A stretch of 64,000 bases of DNA from Paenibacillus allorhizosphaerae (GCF_910594985.1 NZ_CAJVCE010000017.1:62001-126000); one strand, 5' to 3'; positions 44,025 through 52,414 are shown, counted from the stretch's first letter. A program made the numbers and translations. Notes: generated from the letters alone by a model not told the origin.

Positions 44025-45296
44025 ATGATCGATCAGCTGCAGCCGGGTGCGGTAAGGCCGCTCGCCGATGACTATGTAACGGTGTATGAGTCCCCGGATC
44101 CGGCCGGTGTGTACTGCTATTCTCCCGCGATCATCGTGCTGCCCGGAGGACGGATTGTCGCTACCATCGATTTGGGCGGCAAGGGCATCGTGAACTTGGA
44201 CGGACCGAAGGGATCGAGAAACGGATACATCGTACAAGGGAAAGTATTTGTATCCGATGACGGCGGGAGCTCGTGGCGTCATACGGCGGATTTCCCATTC
44301 CTGCATGCACGGCCTTTCCTCGCAGGCGGCGCCCTGTACGTGCTGGGACACTGCGTTAACATTATGATCATGCGCTCCGACGACGGAGGAGAGACCTGGT
44401 CGGAGCCCGTATTGCTGACGGAGGAAGGCGATTGGCATCAAGCCCCCTGCAACGTGCACTATACAGAAGAAAACGTTTATTTGGTTATGGAAAATATCGT
44501 CCCCAACGATTTGGCCATTTGGCCGGTAAGCTGCATGGAACCGGTGCTGATGCGCGCACGGCTGGACGCCGATCTTATGAAAGCGGAAAGCTGGACCTAC
44601 GCATCCAAACTATCCGCACGGGATGCCTTTCCTTCCGAAGCGCTCGATTATTTCGGAGTGCCGTTCTTTACGGAAACGCCTCACCATCGGGCAGGCCAAG
44701 TGAACTGCGCGCCGATCGGCTGGCTCGAGACAAATGTCGTACAGTTCACCGATCCGAATCACTATTGGCATGATCCGGAAGGGAAAACGTTCTACTTGTG
44801 GGCAAGAGCGCATACCGGGGGCACCGGTTACGCGGCGATCGCCAAAGTGGTCGAGAACCCCGACGGTACGATGACCACGATGCTGGCAACGGCGCCTTCG
44901 GGCAAAAGGGCCGTGTTCGTGCCGTGCCCCGGCGGCCAAATGAAGTTTCATATTCTCTATGATGAGCCGTCGAAGCTGTACTGGCTGCTCAGCTCCCAAT
45001 CGACCGACAGCATGACGCGTAAGGAGAAACTGCCTCCCGACCGGTTCGACCTGCCGAATAATGAGCGGCACCGGCTGCAGCTTCATTATTCGCGCAATTG
45101 CATCGATTGGTGCTTTGCCGGCATCGTATCGATCGGAGCTACAGCACGTGAGTCCCGGCATTATGCGAGCATGGCCATCGATGGCGACGATCTGTACGTC
45201 CTGAGCCGTTCTGGCGATCACCGCGCGCGGGACGCGCATAACGGCAATTTGATTACGTTTCATAAAATCCGCAATTTTCGTTCTTTACTTTACTAA
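44025..45296 (+). CDS. Sialidase-fold (BNR/Asp-box) glycan hydrolase-like protein
   Basis: A 423-residue protein with a six-bladed propeller of the sialidase superfamily. Two Asp-box motifs are clear, SDDGGSSW near residues 77-84 and SDDGGETW near 118-125, and PGGRIVATIDLGG fits an early strand. The classical sialidase Arg triad cannot be confirmed by eye, so it may act on another sugar acid or on rhamnosyl/uronic linkages. There is no signal peptide, so it should be cytoplasmic. GGAGGG precedes the ATG. It lies 44 bases after the lipoprotein gene and 33 before the beta-helix gene, in one operon. The substrate would be oligosaccharide imported with help of the lipoprotein. Confidence 0.78.
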   Translation: MIDQLQPGAVRPLADDYVTVYESPDPAGVYCYSPAIIVLPGGRIVATIDLGGKGIVNLDGPKGSRNGYIVQGKVFVSDDGGSSWRHTADFPFLHARPFLAGGALYVLGHCVNIMIMRSDDGGETWSEPVLLTEEGDWHQAPCNVHYTEENVYLVMENIVPNDLAIWPVSCMEPVLMRARLDADLMKAESWTYASKLSARDAFPSEALDYFGVPFFTETPHHRAGQVNCAPIGWLETNVVQFTDPNHYWHDPEGKTFYLWARAHTGGTGYAAIAKVVENPDGTMTTMLATAPSGKRAVFVPCPGGQMKFHILYDEPSKLYWLLSSQSTDSMTRKEKLPPDRFDLPNNERHRLQLHYSRNCIDWCFAGIVSIGATARESRHYASMAIDGDDLYVLSRSGDHRARDAHNGNLITFHKIRNFRSLLY

Positions 45297-45329
45297 ATGA
45301 TTTGAGGGAAGCAGAAAGGGGCGGTCCGC

Positions 45330-47429
45330 TTGTCCGATCCGTTGAACGAACAGAAATCTCATAACGATCACGACGCACCGCGTTCCACCATCAGCAGAAG
45401 AAAACTGATCGCCTCGCTCGGAACGGCAGGGGTAGCGGCGGTTGCCGGCGCATGGCTCCATGGCAGTGCGATGTATGGTGCCGCTTCCGAGGGGCCGGCC
45501 TCCGTGACAAAAGACGTCTACGGACCGGATAAACCGAAGGTGCGCGAACTCCTTGCAGCCAATGTTGTGGTTTCGGTTACGATTACCGAGCTGAGAAGGA
45601 TGGAGCAACCCGATCCCGGTACGGTCTATTATGTGACGGATGAGAGACGGGAAGGGCACTTTATTTACGACGATGCCGACACAACATCCGCCGATAACGA
45701 CGGGACCATCATTGCCGCCACGTTAGGCGCACGATTCAAGCGTTTGTATGACGGAGGCTTGAACGTCAAATGGTTCGGCGCCGCCGGCAATGGTGCCGCC
45801 GACGATACGCAGCCTGTTCGGGCGGCACTCTCCGCAGCGAAAGGACGAGAGCTGTACTTCCCTGCGGGTGTTTACCATTTGACTGACACGATCACAATCC
45901 CGAGAAATACATTCGTTCGAGGAGCAGGGAGTTCCTCATGGTTTACGTTCGGCCAGCGAAGGACCGAGGTGACGGAGAGCATTCTGGACATGGAAAGCGG
46001 CACCGTGCTGAAGTTCGCCGGCAACGGATCGAGCCGCTTCTCTAGCAATCGTGCCGATTTTCAGTCGTTTACATGCGCGGTGAAGCTGGAAGCGGACGGA
46101 GACGGCATCCAACTGTCGGATTTGAAGGTGCTGTCTCACTTTCGGATTAGGGATGAAGCGGGCTGGATCACGACTCCGGAAACGGACCAGCATGCCCTGT
46201 TCGATGTGGGACTGTGGGTCGACAACGCCGATCACGTGAAGCTAAGCCGCATATCCGTCGTCGGCTATTGGCAAAAGGCCGGCCTGCTCGTCGATGCTTC
46301 CGGACGGTTATCTTCATCCTCGGAATATGGCGCGGTCGAATATATAACAATTAAGGACTGCGTCTTTCAAGGGAAAATCGGCATGGCGCTGCTCGGCGGA
46401 GACGAAGGCGCTCCGCCGGACGGCACCGGTTTCACACCGCCGACCGGCAAGGACGATCTGTCCGAAGGCCAGTTCGGCTTATCCCATGCGTTCGTGTCCG
46501 ACAGCTTCCTCTCCGGAACGGATCATCATTCGAACGGCTTCGTAAACGGCTGGCAGCAGCATCTGGCGCCGGACAGCACGCCGCTTAAAATCGACGGCTT
46601 TATCGGCAGCGGCGTGCCCTACCGGATCAATCACCCGCGCTTTGTCAACTGCTCTTTCCAGACGCGGGAGAGCGCTTCGATCATGCTGGACCGGGTCGTC
46701 CGTCCGACGTTCGTCAACTGCCGGGCCGAGAGCGGTCCTGTACGGGCAACCCGGCATACGGTAATGCCCCGGCTCGTGAACTGCGAGTTTCCGTACAACC
46801 GAACGAATGCGGCGTACCAGGAAATCGAGCACTGTCCGGGAGCGGTCATTACGCCGCCCTTCCGCAGGCTCGGACAAATTCATCTGCAGGAGTACGCTTT
46901 TCAAATCGAGCTGCGCAACAACAACGGCGTGATCGAGCATCGTGTGTCCAAGGCGTTCGGTATCCAGAGCGGCGGAAGGTCGCACGATGCGGAGGCGTTG
47001 TTCCGTTTCGCCATCGAGGGCGCGGGATGGAATTACCGCAATTGGACGGCGACGCCGATGCCCGGCGGTACGGAAAGCGATAATTATGCGGCGGGCTTAT
47101 TTATCGGCGACAAGTCGTCTTCGATTAAAACCAATTTGTTTCTAAGCGCAGCCGTGGACAATAGTCCGGACTATCAGGAAGCGGAGGTTGTCGTCGTGGA
47201 CTTCAGGGCGTCCGATGGGCAGCTGTGGGCAAAGCCTGCCGTTTATACCGCGCAAAAGGTTCCGTATCGGTTCGACAACTACTCCACGACGCTCAAGATC
47301 GAGCTGAGAAACGGATCGGGCTTGGCAACGGGACTGGCCGACAGCTTGCCGAGCGAAAGCAACGGCGCGGCCAGCCTGATCCTCAGGGTAAAAGGAAAAT
47401 TTTACGAGCAGGCGTATGGCCTGGTTTAA
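45330..47429 (+). CDS. Tat-exported right-handed beta-helix protein (pectate-lyase-3-like)
   Basis: A 699-residue protein with a twin-arginine signal (SRRKLIASLGTAG, about residues 21-33, followed by a hydrophobic stretch to about 50). A pectate-lyase-3/tail-spike type beta-helix starts with NVKWFGAAGNGAADDTQPV (about 148-166) and YFPAGVYHLTDTITIPRNT and runs to about residue 520. A C-terminal beta domain of about 170 residues follows. Such helices act as lyases or glycosidases on acidic polysaccharides, but the catalytic residues cannot be set by eye. TTG at 45330 has AAAGGGG 8 bases upstream. Last gene of the three-gene operon. Tat export implies folding, possibly with a cofactor, before secretion. 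Confidence 0.82.
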   Translation: MSDPLNEQKSHNDHDAPRSTISRRKLIASLGTAGVAAVAGAWLHGSAMYGAASEGPASVTKDVYGPDKPKVRELLAANVVVSVTITELRRMEQPDPGTVYYVTDERREGHFIYDDADTTSADNDGTIIAATLGARFKRLYDGGLNVKWFGAAGNGAADDTQPVRAALSAAKGRELYFPAGVYHLTDTITIPRNTFVRGAGSSSWFTFGQRRTEVTESILDMESGTVLKFAGNGSSRFSSNRADFQSFTCAVKLEADGDGIQLSDLKVLSHFRIRDEAGWITTPETDQHALFDVGLWVDNADHVKLSRISVVGYWQKAGLLVDASGRLSSSSEYGAVEYITIKDCVFQGKIGMALLGGDEGAPPDGTGFTPPTGKDDLSEGQFGLSHAFVSDSFLSGTDHHSNGFVNGWQQHLAPDSTPLKIDGFIGSGVPYRINHPRFVNCSFQTRESASIMLDRVVRPTFVNCRAESGPVRATRHTVMPRLVNCEFPYNRTNAAYQEIEHCPGAVITPPFRRLGQIHLQEYAFQIELRNNNGVIEHRVSKAFGIQSGGRSHDAEALFRFAIEGAGWNYRNWTATPMPGGTESDNYAAGLFIGDKSSSIKTNLFLSAAVDNSPDYQEAEVVVVDFRASDGQLWAKPAVYTAQKVPYRFDNYSTTLKIELRNGSGLATGLADSLPSESNGAASLILRVKGKFYEQAYGLV

Positions 47430-47444
47430 TCGTTTGAATGCAGA

Positions 47445-47486
47445 AGAAGCTTGAAGGACTCGACAAGAGCCTTTCAAGCTTCTTTA
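47445..47486. terminator. Terminator between convergent beta-helix and kinase genes
   Basis: GAAGCTTGAAGG and CCTTTCAAGCTTC form a long stem (one bulge) followed by TTTAA. Confidence 0.75.
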
Positions 47487-47531
47487 ATGGAACGAATCGT
47501 TAAGCTGATAAAGCGATAAAGCGGCAGTCCG

Positions 47532-48794
47532 TCAGGAGCCTTTTTTTCCTTCCGGAAAGCTGATTTCAAATACGGTTCCTGTTCCAACCTGACTTTTAAT
47601 ATCGATTTTGCCGTCCATTTTTTTAATGATATTAATTGACACCATCGTCCCAAGCCCGGTTCCTTTGTCCTTTGTCGAAAAGTAAGGGCTGCCGAGCCGG
47701 TTCAATTGTTCGGGAGTCATTCCGACCCCGTTATCGCTTATGTGCAAGACGATGGTTTGACCCCGCTTTTGCAAGTCGATCGTGAGCAGGCCGTCGCTCG
47801 ACATCGCTTCAATCGCATTTTTGCCGATATTAATGAGCGCCTGGCGCAGCTTATGCTTGTCGCCGACCATGTAAAGCGCCTCTTCTGTCGTCCTTGCTTC
47901 GACCTTGACGTTATTATAGTTGGCGTATGTCAACAAAATATTGGCTAAATAGTCGACTTCCTGATTCATGTCGATCGTTTCGATTGCTTCCGCTTCCGTT
48001 TTGGCCAGCGAAAGATAGTCGGTAATAATATGCTGCGCCCGGTCCAGCTCCTCGAGGCATATTTTTTCGTAGTAGCTTTTTCGTTCTGCCGATGCGCCGC
48101 TAGTTCCGAGCAGCTGAATAAAGCCCCGGACTGTCGTCAGCGGGTTTCGGATTTCGTGTGCGACGGATGCGGCCATTTCGCTTACCAGCTTCAGCTTCTC
48201 GCTGCGAATCATCTCCTCCTGCATTCGAAAGTAGTTTTGCAAAAATTCGACCAAATAAATATACATGCCGATAATCAAGCTTTGCAGCAAATATGTACTT
48301 AGGACGACAAGCGGATTGCCGGTTAACCGTTGCGTTTCGTTCAGCAGTAATAAATAGATCGAGAAAGTGAAAAATTTAACGAGTGCACTGACGAGAATGG
48401 CGCATATGATTTTTTTCGTAAGCGACAGTCTGGCATACATGCGAAACAAAAAGACGAATAAAAGGAACGTCGGCAACATCGATATAACATGGTAGAGGCC
48501 ATTCACGTTGCCCATGAGGAGACGGTATAAAATCAAGGCCAAATAGAGCACAACGGATACTTGCGGCCCTCCGTACAAGGAACCCACGGTTAGCGGGATG
48601 GCACGGAAATCGTGAGATAATCCGTTGATGGACACGGCAAATGACATCGTAACCATGATGGAAAGCGAGAACAAAACGCACAATATGACGCGATAATACT
48701 TACTGTATTGGAACCTGTATATATACGGAAACACAACTAACGGTGAAAAAATAATAAAGATGTTGAGCAAATAATCCTTAAGTATGCTAATCAT
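47532..48794 (-). CDS. Orphan 5TMR-LYT sensor histidine kinase
   Basis: A 420-residue membrane kinase. An N-terminal 5TMR_LYT sensor (about 5-185) is recognised by DFRAIPLTVGSLYGGPQVS. The HisKA dimerisation region carries the phospho-accepting His213 in VAHEIRNPLTTVRGF, and the HATPase domain has the N box (NIGKNAIEAM), G1 (DNGVGM) and G2 (GTGLGT). This architecture resembles sporulation kinases such as KinB, which feed the Spo0F phosphorelay. No response regulator is adjacent, which agrees with an orphan kinase. AAGGTGAGG precedes the ATG. Signal unknown. Confidence 0.9.
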   Translation of the reverse strand: MISILKDYLLNIFIIFSPLVVFPYIYRFQYSKYYRVILCVLFSLSIMVTMSFAVSINGLSHDFRAIPLTVGSLYGGPQVSVVLYLALILYRLLMGNVNGLYHVISMLPTFLLFVFLFRMYARLSLTKKIICAILVSALVKFFTFSIYLLLLNETQRLTGNPLVVLSTYLLQSLIIGMYIYLVEFLQNYFRMQEEMIRSEKLKLVSEMAASVAHEIRNPLTTVRGFIQLLGTSGASAERKSYYEKICLEELDRAQHIITDYLSLAKTEAEAIETIDMNQEVDYLANILLTYANYNNVKVEARTTEEALYMVGDKHKLRQALINIGKNAIEAMSSDGLLTIDLQKRGQTIVLHISDNGVGMTPEQLNRLGSPYFSTKDKGTGLGTMVSINIIKKMDGKIDIKSQVGTGTVFEISFPEGKKGS

Positions 48795-48959
48795 GGCCTC
48801 ACCTTGGTCTTATTCAATATGCAAGCATGGTTGGCAGAATCGAGTAAAAAGGCCTGTTTCACAAACGCAGGAATCTTATCAACATAATTCGACGGGATGC
48901 GCTGTTTCCCTTCCGCGAGAATGGGCTTTTTTTATTATGGCTAGAGGGGAAAAAATTCG

Positions 48960-48968
48960 TGATATAAT
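48960..48968 (+). promoter_or_regulatory. Extended -10 promoter of the M55 peptidase gene
   Basis: TG-A-TATAAT lies about 60 bases before the TTG start of the peptidase gene. No standard -35 is obvious. Confidence 0.5.
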
Positions 48969-49028
48969 CGGGTTACCATCATGAGGTTTTCCGAATGCGC
49001 CGAATTCTTTATCAAGGGGTGAGGGAAG

Positions 49029-49805
49029 TTGAAATTTTTCATACTAACCGATCTGGAAGGCCCGGCGGGCGTGGACCGCTTCTCCCAGACACGCACGACC
49101 AGTCTGGAAGACAAAGCGGAGGCCATGATGCAGTTGGCCAAAGAAGTGAATGCATGCATGGAAGGCATTCGCTCGGTCGATGCCGCCGCCGAAATCGTCG
49201 TCTGGGACGGTCACGGCTCGGGCGGTCTGCGCGAGGAAGACTTGCAGGCGTGTACATATCTTCCGCCAAGAACGAAGGCCGCTTTTGAACTGGAAGGCTT
49301 TGACGCCTTATTGTTCGTCGGGCAGCATGCCATGGCGGGAACGGTTTTTGCCCCGCTGTGTCATACGTATAATTCGCGAAGCGTGAATTATTACAAGCTG
49401 AACGGCTGCTTCATCGGGGAATTCGGAGCTAGAGCGCTCTCCGCCGGTTATCAGGGCGTGCCGACGATCTTTTTGTCCGGGGACGACAAGGCGGCGGCGG
49501 AAGCGAGAATGTTCGTCCCGGAGATCGAAACCGTCGCGACGAAGCTCGGGACCGGACTTGAATCGGCCGTTCACTTGGATAAAGAGGAAGCGTGCCGAAG
49601 AATTCGCGAAGGTGCGGCTGCAGCAGTGAGGCGTCGCAATGAAATTCCGCCGTTCATCGGCTTGAAACCGCCGTTCGTCTTTGAAGCCGGGTATTATAAC
49701 GAGATCGATCAGAGCGCCTGGTCCGGGCGCGCCGGAGAGATCACCTTCCCGGATACCCGCACGGTCCGCATCGTGACCGATCGGCTGCAGGATTTGCCTA
49801 TATAG
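49029..49805 (+). CDS. M55 family D-aminopeptidase (DppA-like)
   Basis: A 258-residue zinc peptidase of the DppA family, which releases D-amino acids from short peptides. The metal ligands of DppA have counterparts: Asp8 and Glu10 (TDLEG), His62 (WDGHGSGG), His100 (GQHAMAG) and Glu131 (IGEFG). His112 (CHTY) corresponds to the proposed catalytic His. The start is TTG at 49029 preceded by GAGGG. There is no signal peptide, so it probably works on imported D-amino-acid dipeptides, perhaps from wall turnover. DppA-type operons normally contain a dipeptide transporter; none is here. Confidence 0.9.
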   Translation: MKFFILTDLEGPAGVDRFSQTRTTSLEDKAEAMMQLAKEVNACMEGIRSVDAAAEIVVWDGHGSGGLREEDLQACTYLPPRTKAAFELEGFDALLFVGQHAMAGTVFAPLCHTYNSRSVNYYKLNGCFIGEFGARALSAGYQGVPTIFLSGDDKAAAEARMFVPEIETVATKLGTGLESAVHLDKEEACRRIREGAAAAVRRRNEIPPFIGLKPPFVFEAGYYNEIDQSAWSGRAGEITFPDTRTVRIVTDRLQDLPI

Positions 49806-49843
49806 CTCGACGGCCGATATGCCGGAAATGGTGCAAGTCCTTA

Positions 49844-49874
49844 TGAATAAGCTTGCGAGACATCGTTCATATTA
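49844..49874 (+). promoter_or_regulatory. Sigma-G-type promoter of sspH
   Basis: TGAATA (49844-49849) and CATATTA (49868-49874), separated by 18 bases, match the forespore sigma-G consensus. The ATG of sspH follows 33 bases later. Confidence 0.65.
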
Positions 49875-49906
49875 AAACCATCACTTCGAAAGTGGAGGTT
49901 ATTTCC

Positions 49907-50086
49907 ATGAACAAGCAGCGTGCAGCCGAGATCGCCGTCTCGCCGGTCATGGCGAATGTTACGTTAGACGGCATTCCGGTCTATATTCAGCATGTCGACG
50001 AAACGAGCGAGACAGCCCGCGTGTACCCTTTAGACGAGCCGCAAAACGAACAAGACGTTCCTTTGAGCAGCTTGACCGAGCATTAG
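49907..50086 (+). CDS. sspH: Small acid-soluble spore protein, H type
   Basis: A 59-residue protein of the SspH family, found in the spore core. The family pattern is clear: NKQRAAEIAVSPVMANVTL, then GIPVYIQHVDETSETARVY, ending QDVPLSSLTEH. H-type proteins are minor spore components of unknown molecular action. GTGGAGGT precedes the ATG. A sigma-G-like promoter lies upstream and a terminator 14 bases after the stop, so it is a single forespore-expressed gene. Confidence 0.93.
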   Translation: MNKQRAAEIAVSPVMANVTLDGIPVYIQHVDETSETARVYPLDEPQNEQDVPLSSLTEH

Positions 50087-50100
50087 AAGATGAACGAACT

Positions 50101-50126
50101 AGCCGGAGGATTCCTTCGGCTTTTTG
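50101..50126 (+). terminator. Terminator of sspH
   Basis: AGCCGGAGGA pairs with TCCTTCGGCT (one mismatch) and runs into TTTTTG. The cat promoter begins right after it. Confidence 0.8.
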
Positions 50127-50127
50127 T

Positions 50128-50156
50128 TTGATGGAAGTTGTCGATTGTGGTATCAT
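50128..50156 (+). promoter_or_regulatory. Promoter of the cat gene
   Basis: TTGATG (50128-50133), 17-base spacer, TATCAT (50151-50156). The transcript would start near 50163, with the leader peptide ATG at 50188. Confidence 0.6.
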
Positions 50157-50187
50157 GCTGGGGATAATGGAATGGGATGATGAGGGT

Positions 50188-50217
50188 ATGGTTAAATCAG
50201 TGGATCAAGCCTCCTAA
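50188..50217 (+). CDS. cat leader peptide (chloramphenicol-responsive attenuator)
   Basis: Nine codons, MVKSVDQAS, then TAA, preceded by a GAGGG ribosome site. The Met-Val-Lys start is like that of the cat-86 leader. The leader's last codons run into CCTCCTAAA (50210-50218), which pairs perfectly with TTTAGGAGG (50237-50245) and so hides the AGGAGG of the cat gene. A ribosome stalled in the leader by chloramphenicol would open this stem. The loop contains the direct repeat AAAGCGAT twice. Confidence 0.8.
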   Translation: MVKSVDQAS

Positions 50218-50245
50218 AGCGATACAAAGCGATCATTTTAGGAGG
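50210..50245 (+). promoter_or_regulatory. Stem sequestering the cat ribosome binding site
   Basis: A perfect 9-bp inverted repeat, CCTCCTAAA/TTTAGGAGG, with an 18-base loop. The 3' arm contains the Shine-Dalgarno AGGAGG, 7 bases before the cat ATG. This is the classic layout of translational attenuation for inducible cat genes. Confidence 0.85.
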
Positions 50246-50252
50246 GTAAACA

Positions 50253-50903
50253 ATGAAATTTCATCCGATTGACGTAAACAGCTGGGGCAGAAAGCCCTAC
50301 TTCGAGCATTACTTAAACAATGTGAGATGCACTTACAGCATGACGGCAAACGTTGACATCACGCTGCTGCTGGCCGTGCTTAAGAATAAGGGCGTAAAAC
50401 TGTATCCGGCCATGATCCACATGATCACAACCGTAGTGAATCGGCACCGCGAGTTTCGCACTTGTTTTAACGCTGAGGGGAGATTAGGTTATTGGGACAA
50501 CATGTCCCCGTCGTTTACCATTTTCCATGACGAAAATAAAACCTTTTCGACCGTCTGGACTCCTTTCTGCGATGAATTCGATGCGTTCTACACTCGGTAT
50601 ATTGCGGATTTGGAGATGTACGGAAACGTCATGCAGTTTGCTGCGAAAACGAACGAACCGCCAAACAGCTTTCCGATTTCCTGTATTCCTTGGGTCAGCT
50701 TTACAGGTTTTAATCTGAACGTGTACGCCGAAGGAACGTATCTGCTGCCGATCTTTACGATAGGCAAATACGTGAAGCAGGATAATCAAATACAGCTGCC
50801 TTTATCGGTACAGCTTCACCATGCCGTGTGCGACGGTTATCATGCCGGGGTTATGTTTCAAGAGCTGCAGCAGCGCGCGGATCAGTGCGAGGAATGGCTG
50901 TAG
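50253..50903 (+). CDS. cat: Chloramphenicol O-acetyltransferase, CatA type
   Basis: A 216-residue trimeric-type CAT that acetylates the 3-hydroxyl of chloramphenicol with acetyl-CoA. The catalytic motif HHAVCDGYH gives His190 as the general base and Asp194 as its support. MKFHPIDVNSWGRKPYFEHY at the N-terminus and SFPISCIPWVSFTGFNLNV near 140-160 are typical. The length equals the family norm and no lesion is seen. Expression should be inducible through the leader peptide and stem just upstream. No mobile element flanks it and its codon use resembles nearby genes, so it may be an intrinsic chromosomal resistance gene. Confidence 0.95.
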   Translation: MKFHPIDVNSWGRKPYFEHYLNNVRCTYSMTANVDITLLLAVLKNKGVKLYPAMIHMITTVVNRHREFRTCFNAEGRLGYWDNMSPSFTIFHDENKTFSTVWTPFCDEFDAFYTRYIADLEMYGNVMQFAAKTNEPPNSFPISCIPWVSFTGFNLNVYAEGTYLLPIFTIGKYVKQDNQIQLPLSVQLHHAVCDGYHAGVMFQELQQRADQCEEWL

Positions 50904-50976
50904 CGCTGTAAGAAGGCTTTAGGCGCATAATCGACACAGCCGATCGTGCCAAAATATAGCTATATCAATACTAGGG

Positions 50977-51006
50977 GCCAGTCCATTTAGCGGGACTGGT
51001 TTTTGT
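50977..51006 (+). terminator. Terminator of cat
   Basis: CCAGTCC and GGGACTGG form a tight stem around ATTTAGC, followed by TTTTTG. The stretch to 51240 holds nothing identifiable. Confidence 0.85.
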
Positions 51007-51240
51007 TCAATTATAAGAAATTATAAATTGTCAGACCGAGGAAAGTGCTTCGGAATTTTATAACAAATCACTTGACGAAAAAGATTACCGCTAGTCTAAT
51101 TCAAAACCACGATTTTAACAGCGGTGGAATCCCATACCCATCCCTCCCATGCGCAAACGATGGAGAACTGTCTGGGCAGGAGGGCGGGGGTATCGGCAGC
51201 AAGAAGAGGCATAGCTCCGCGCCGTTCCGGTTCAAGTCTG

Positions 51241-51294
51241 TTGACAGACGGATTGCCTGCAATGTATGGTAGGGGATAGGAAAACGATTACATA
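51241..51294 (+). promoter_or_regulatory. Promoter and autoregulatory operator of the LacI-type gene
   Basis: TTGACA (51241-51246) and TATGGT (51265-51270) with an 18-base spacer form the promoter. AAAACGATTACAT at about 51281-51293, just downstream of the -10, shares the core AAACGATTAC with the tandem sites before fucI. Confidence 0.65.
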
Positions 51295-51309
51295 TATAGG
51301 TGGCCTTTC

Positions 51310-52314
51310 ATGAAAGCGAATATTAAACAAGTAGCCTTCGAGGCGGGCGTTTCGACGGCCACGGTCTCGCGGGTGCTAAGCGGTACCGGCTATGTCAGCG
51401 ACGAAGTCAAAGCAAAAGTGCAGGAGGCGGTAGCGAAGCTGAACTACCGGCCCAATGCGGTAGCCCGAAGCTTGAAGCAGGATAAAACGCATTCGCTCGG
51501 ACTTATCGTGCCGGACATTTCCAATCCTTTCTTCATGTCCATCGCCAGGGGAATCGAGGATACGGTTCGCGAGGAAGGTTATCAGCTGCTGTTCTGCAGT
51601 TCGGATGAGCAGCCCGAGAAGGAACGCGAGCTGCTCATGCTGCTGAACGAGAAGCGGGCCGATGCCATACTGATCGCCACCTCCGGGGGCAACGAGGAGA
51701 CGATTGCCCGCATTGCCGCTTCCGGCGTATCCGTTCTGCTGCTCGATCGCGAAGCCGGGGGCGGAGCGGCGGCGGACCTGGACCTGATCGCGGAAGACAA
51801 TAGGCACGGTGCCTATTTGTTAACCCGCAAGCTGCTGAGCAAGGGGCATACGCGGATCGGCGTCATTAACGGCAACTTGAATGTCAGCACCGGCCGGGAC
51901 AGATACGAAGGATATTTAACCGCGCTTGGCGAAGCCGGTTTTACGGCGGAACCGGCATACATGGTGAACGGTCAATTCACGCTGCAGGGCGGGGTGGAGG
52001 CGGCCGGTTATTTTCTCGGATTGACAACGCGTCCGACCGCGGTCGTTTCCTTCAACAACCAAATGACCTTCGGACTGCTGCTTGAGCTTCATCGGAGAGG
52101 ACTGCGCCTGCCGTCGGACATCATGGTCGCTTCATACGGCGAGGTGGAGGCGGCGATGCTGCTGAAAGAGCCCGAGCTGCATTACATTAAGCAGATGCCT
52201 TACGAAATGGGCGTGCGTGCCGGGGAAATATTGCTTGAACGGCTGCGGCATACAGGGCAAGAGATCGGGCCGTCGCAAAAAATAATGTTCACGCCCGAGC
52301 TGAATACGATCTGA
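51310..52314 (+). CDS. LacI family transcriptional regulator
   Basis: A 334-residue LacI/GalR regulator. The helix-turn-helix spans about residues 4-25 (IKQVAFEAGVSTATVSRVLSG) with the hinge helix LNYRPNAVARSLK at about 44-56. A periplasmic-binding-protein-like effector domain follows, with LGLIVPDISNPFFMSIARGIE and the C-terminal RAGEILLERL. It is followed by fucI, whose promoter carries two adjacent copies of GTAAACGATTAC, and its own promoter has a third related site. It is therefore probably the repressor of the fucI-araB operon and of itself, induced by a sugar of that pathway. Confidence 0.92.
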   Translation: MKANIKQVAFEAGVSTATVSRVLSGTGYVSDEVKAKVQEAVAKLNYRPNAVARSLKQDKTHSLGLIVPDISNPFFMSIARGIEDTVREEGYQLLFCSSDEQPEKERELLMLLNEKRADAILIATSGGNEETIARIAASGVSVLLLDREAGGGAAADLDLIAEDNRHGAYLLTRKLLSKGHTRIGVINGNLNVSTGRDRYEGYLTALGEAGFTAEPAYMVNGQFTLQGGVEAAGYFLGLTTRPTAVVSFNNQMTFGLLLELHRRGLRLPSDIMVASYGEVEAAMLLKEPELHYIKQMPYEMGVRAGEILLERLRHTGQEIGPSQKIMFTPELNTI

Positions 52315-52357
52315 CGAAGACGCTTTCGAGGCACTGGGGAAACAATGGAAAAAAGTG

Positions 52358-52414
52358 TTGTCAGTGGAAACGTTTTATGTTACGGTATGTGTAAACGATT
52401 ACGTAAACGATTAC
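52358..52414 (+). promoter_or_regulatory. Promoter and tandem LacI operators of the fucI operon
   Basis: TTGTCA (52358-52363) and TACGGT (52381-52386) with a 17-base spacer form the promoter. GTAAACGATTAC occurs twice back to back at 52391-52402 and 52403-52414, just downstream of the -10, an ideal repressor position. Confidence 0.75.

Noticed and set aside
51012-51272. Short frames including a 25-codon stretch ending EFYNKSLDEKDYR
   Set aside because: Could be the tail of a lost gene, but it is too short to identify and lacks a start; the longer overlapping frame lacks a ribosome site.
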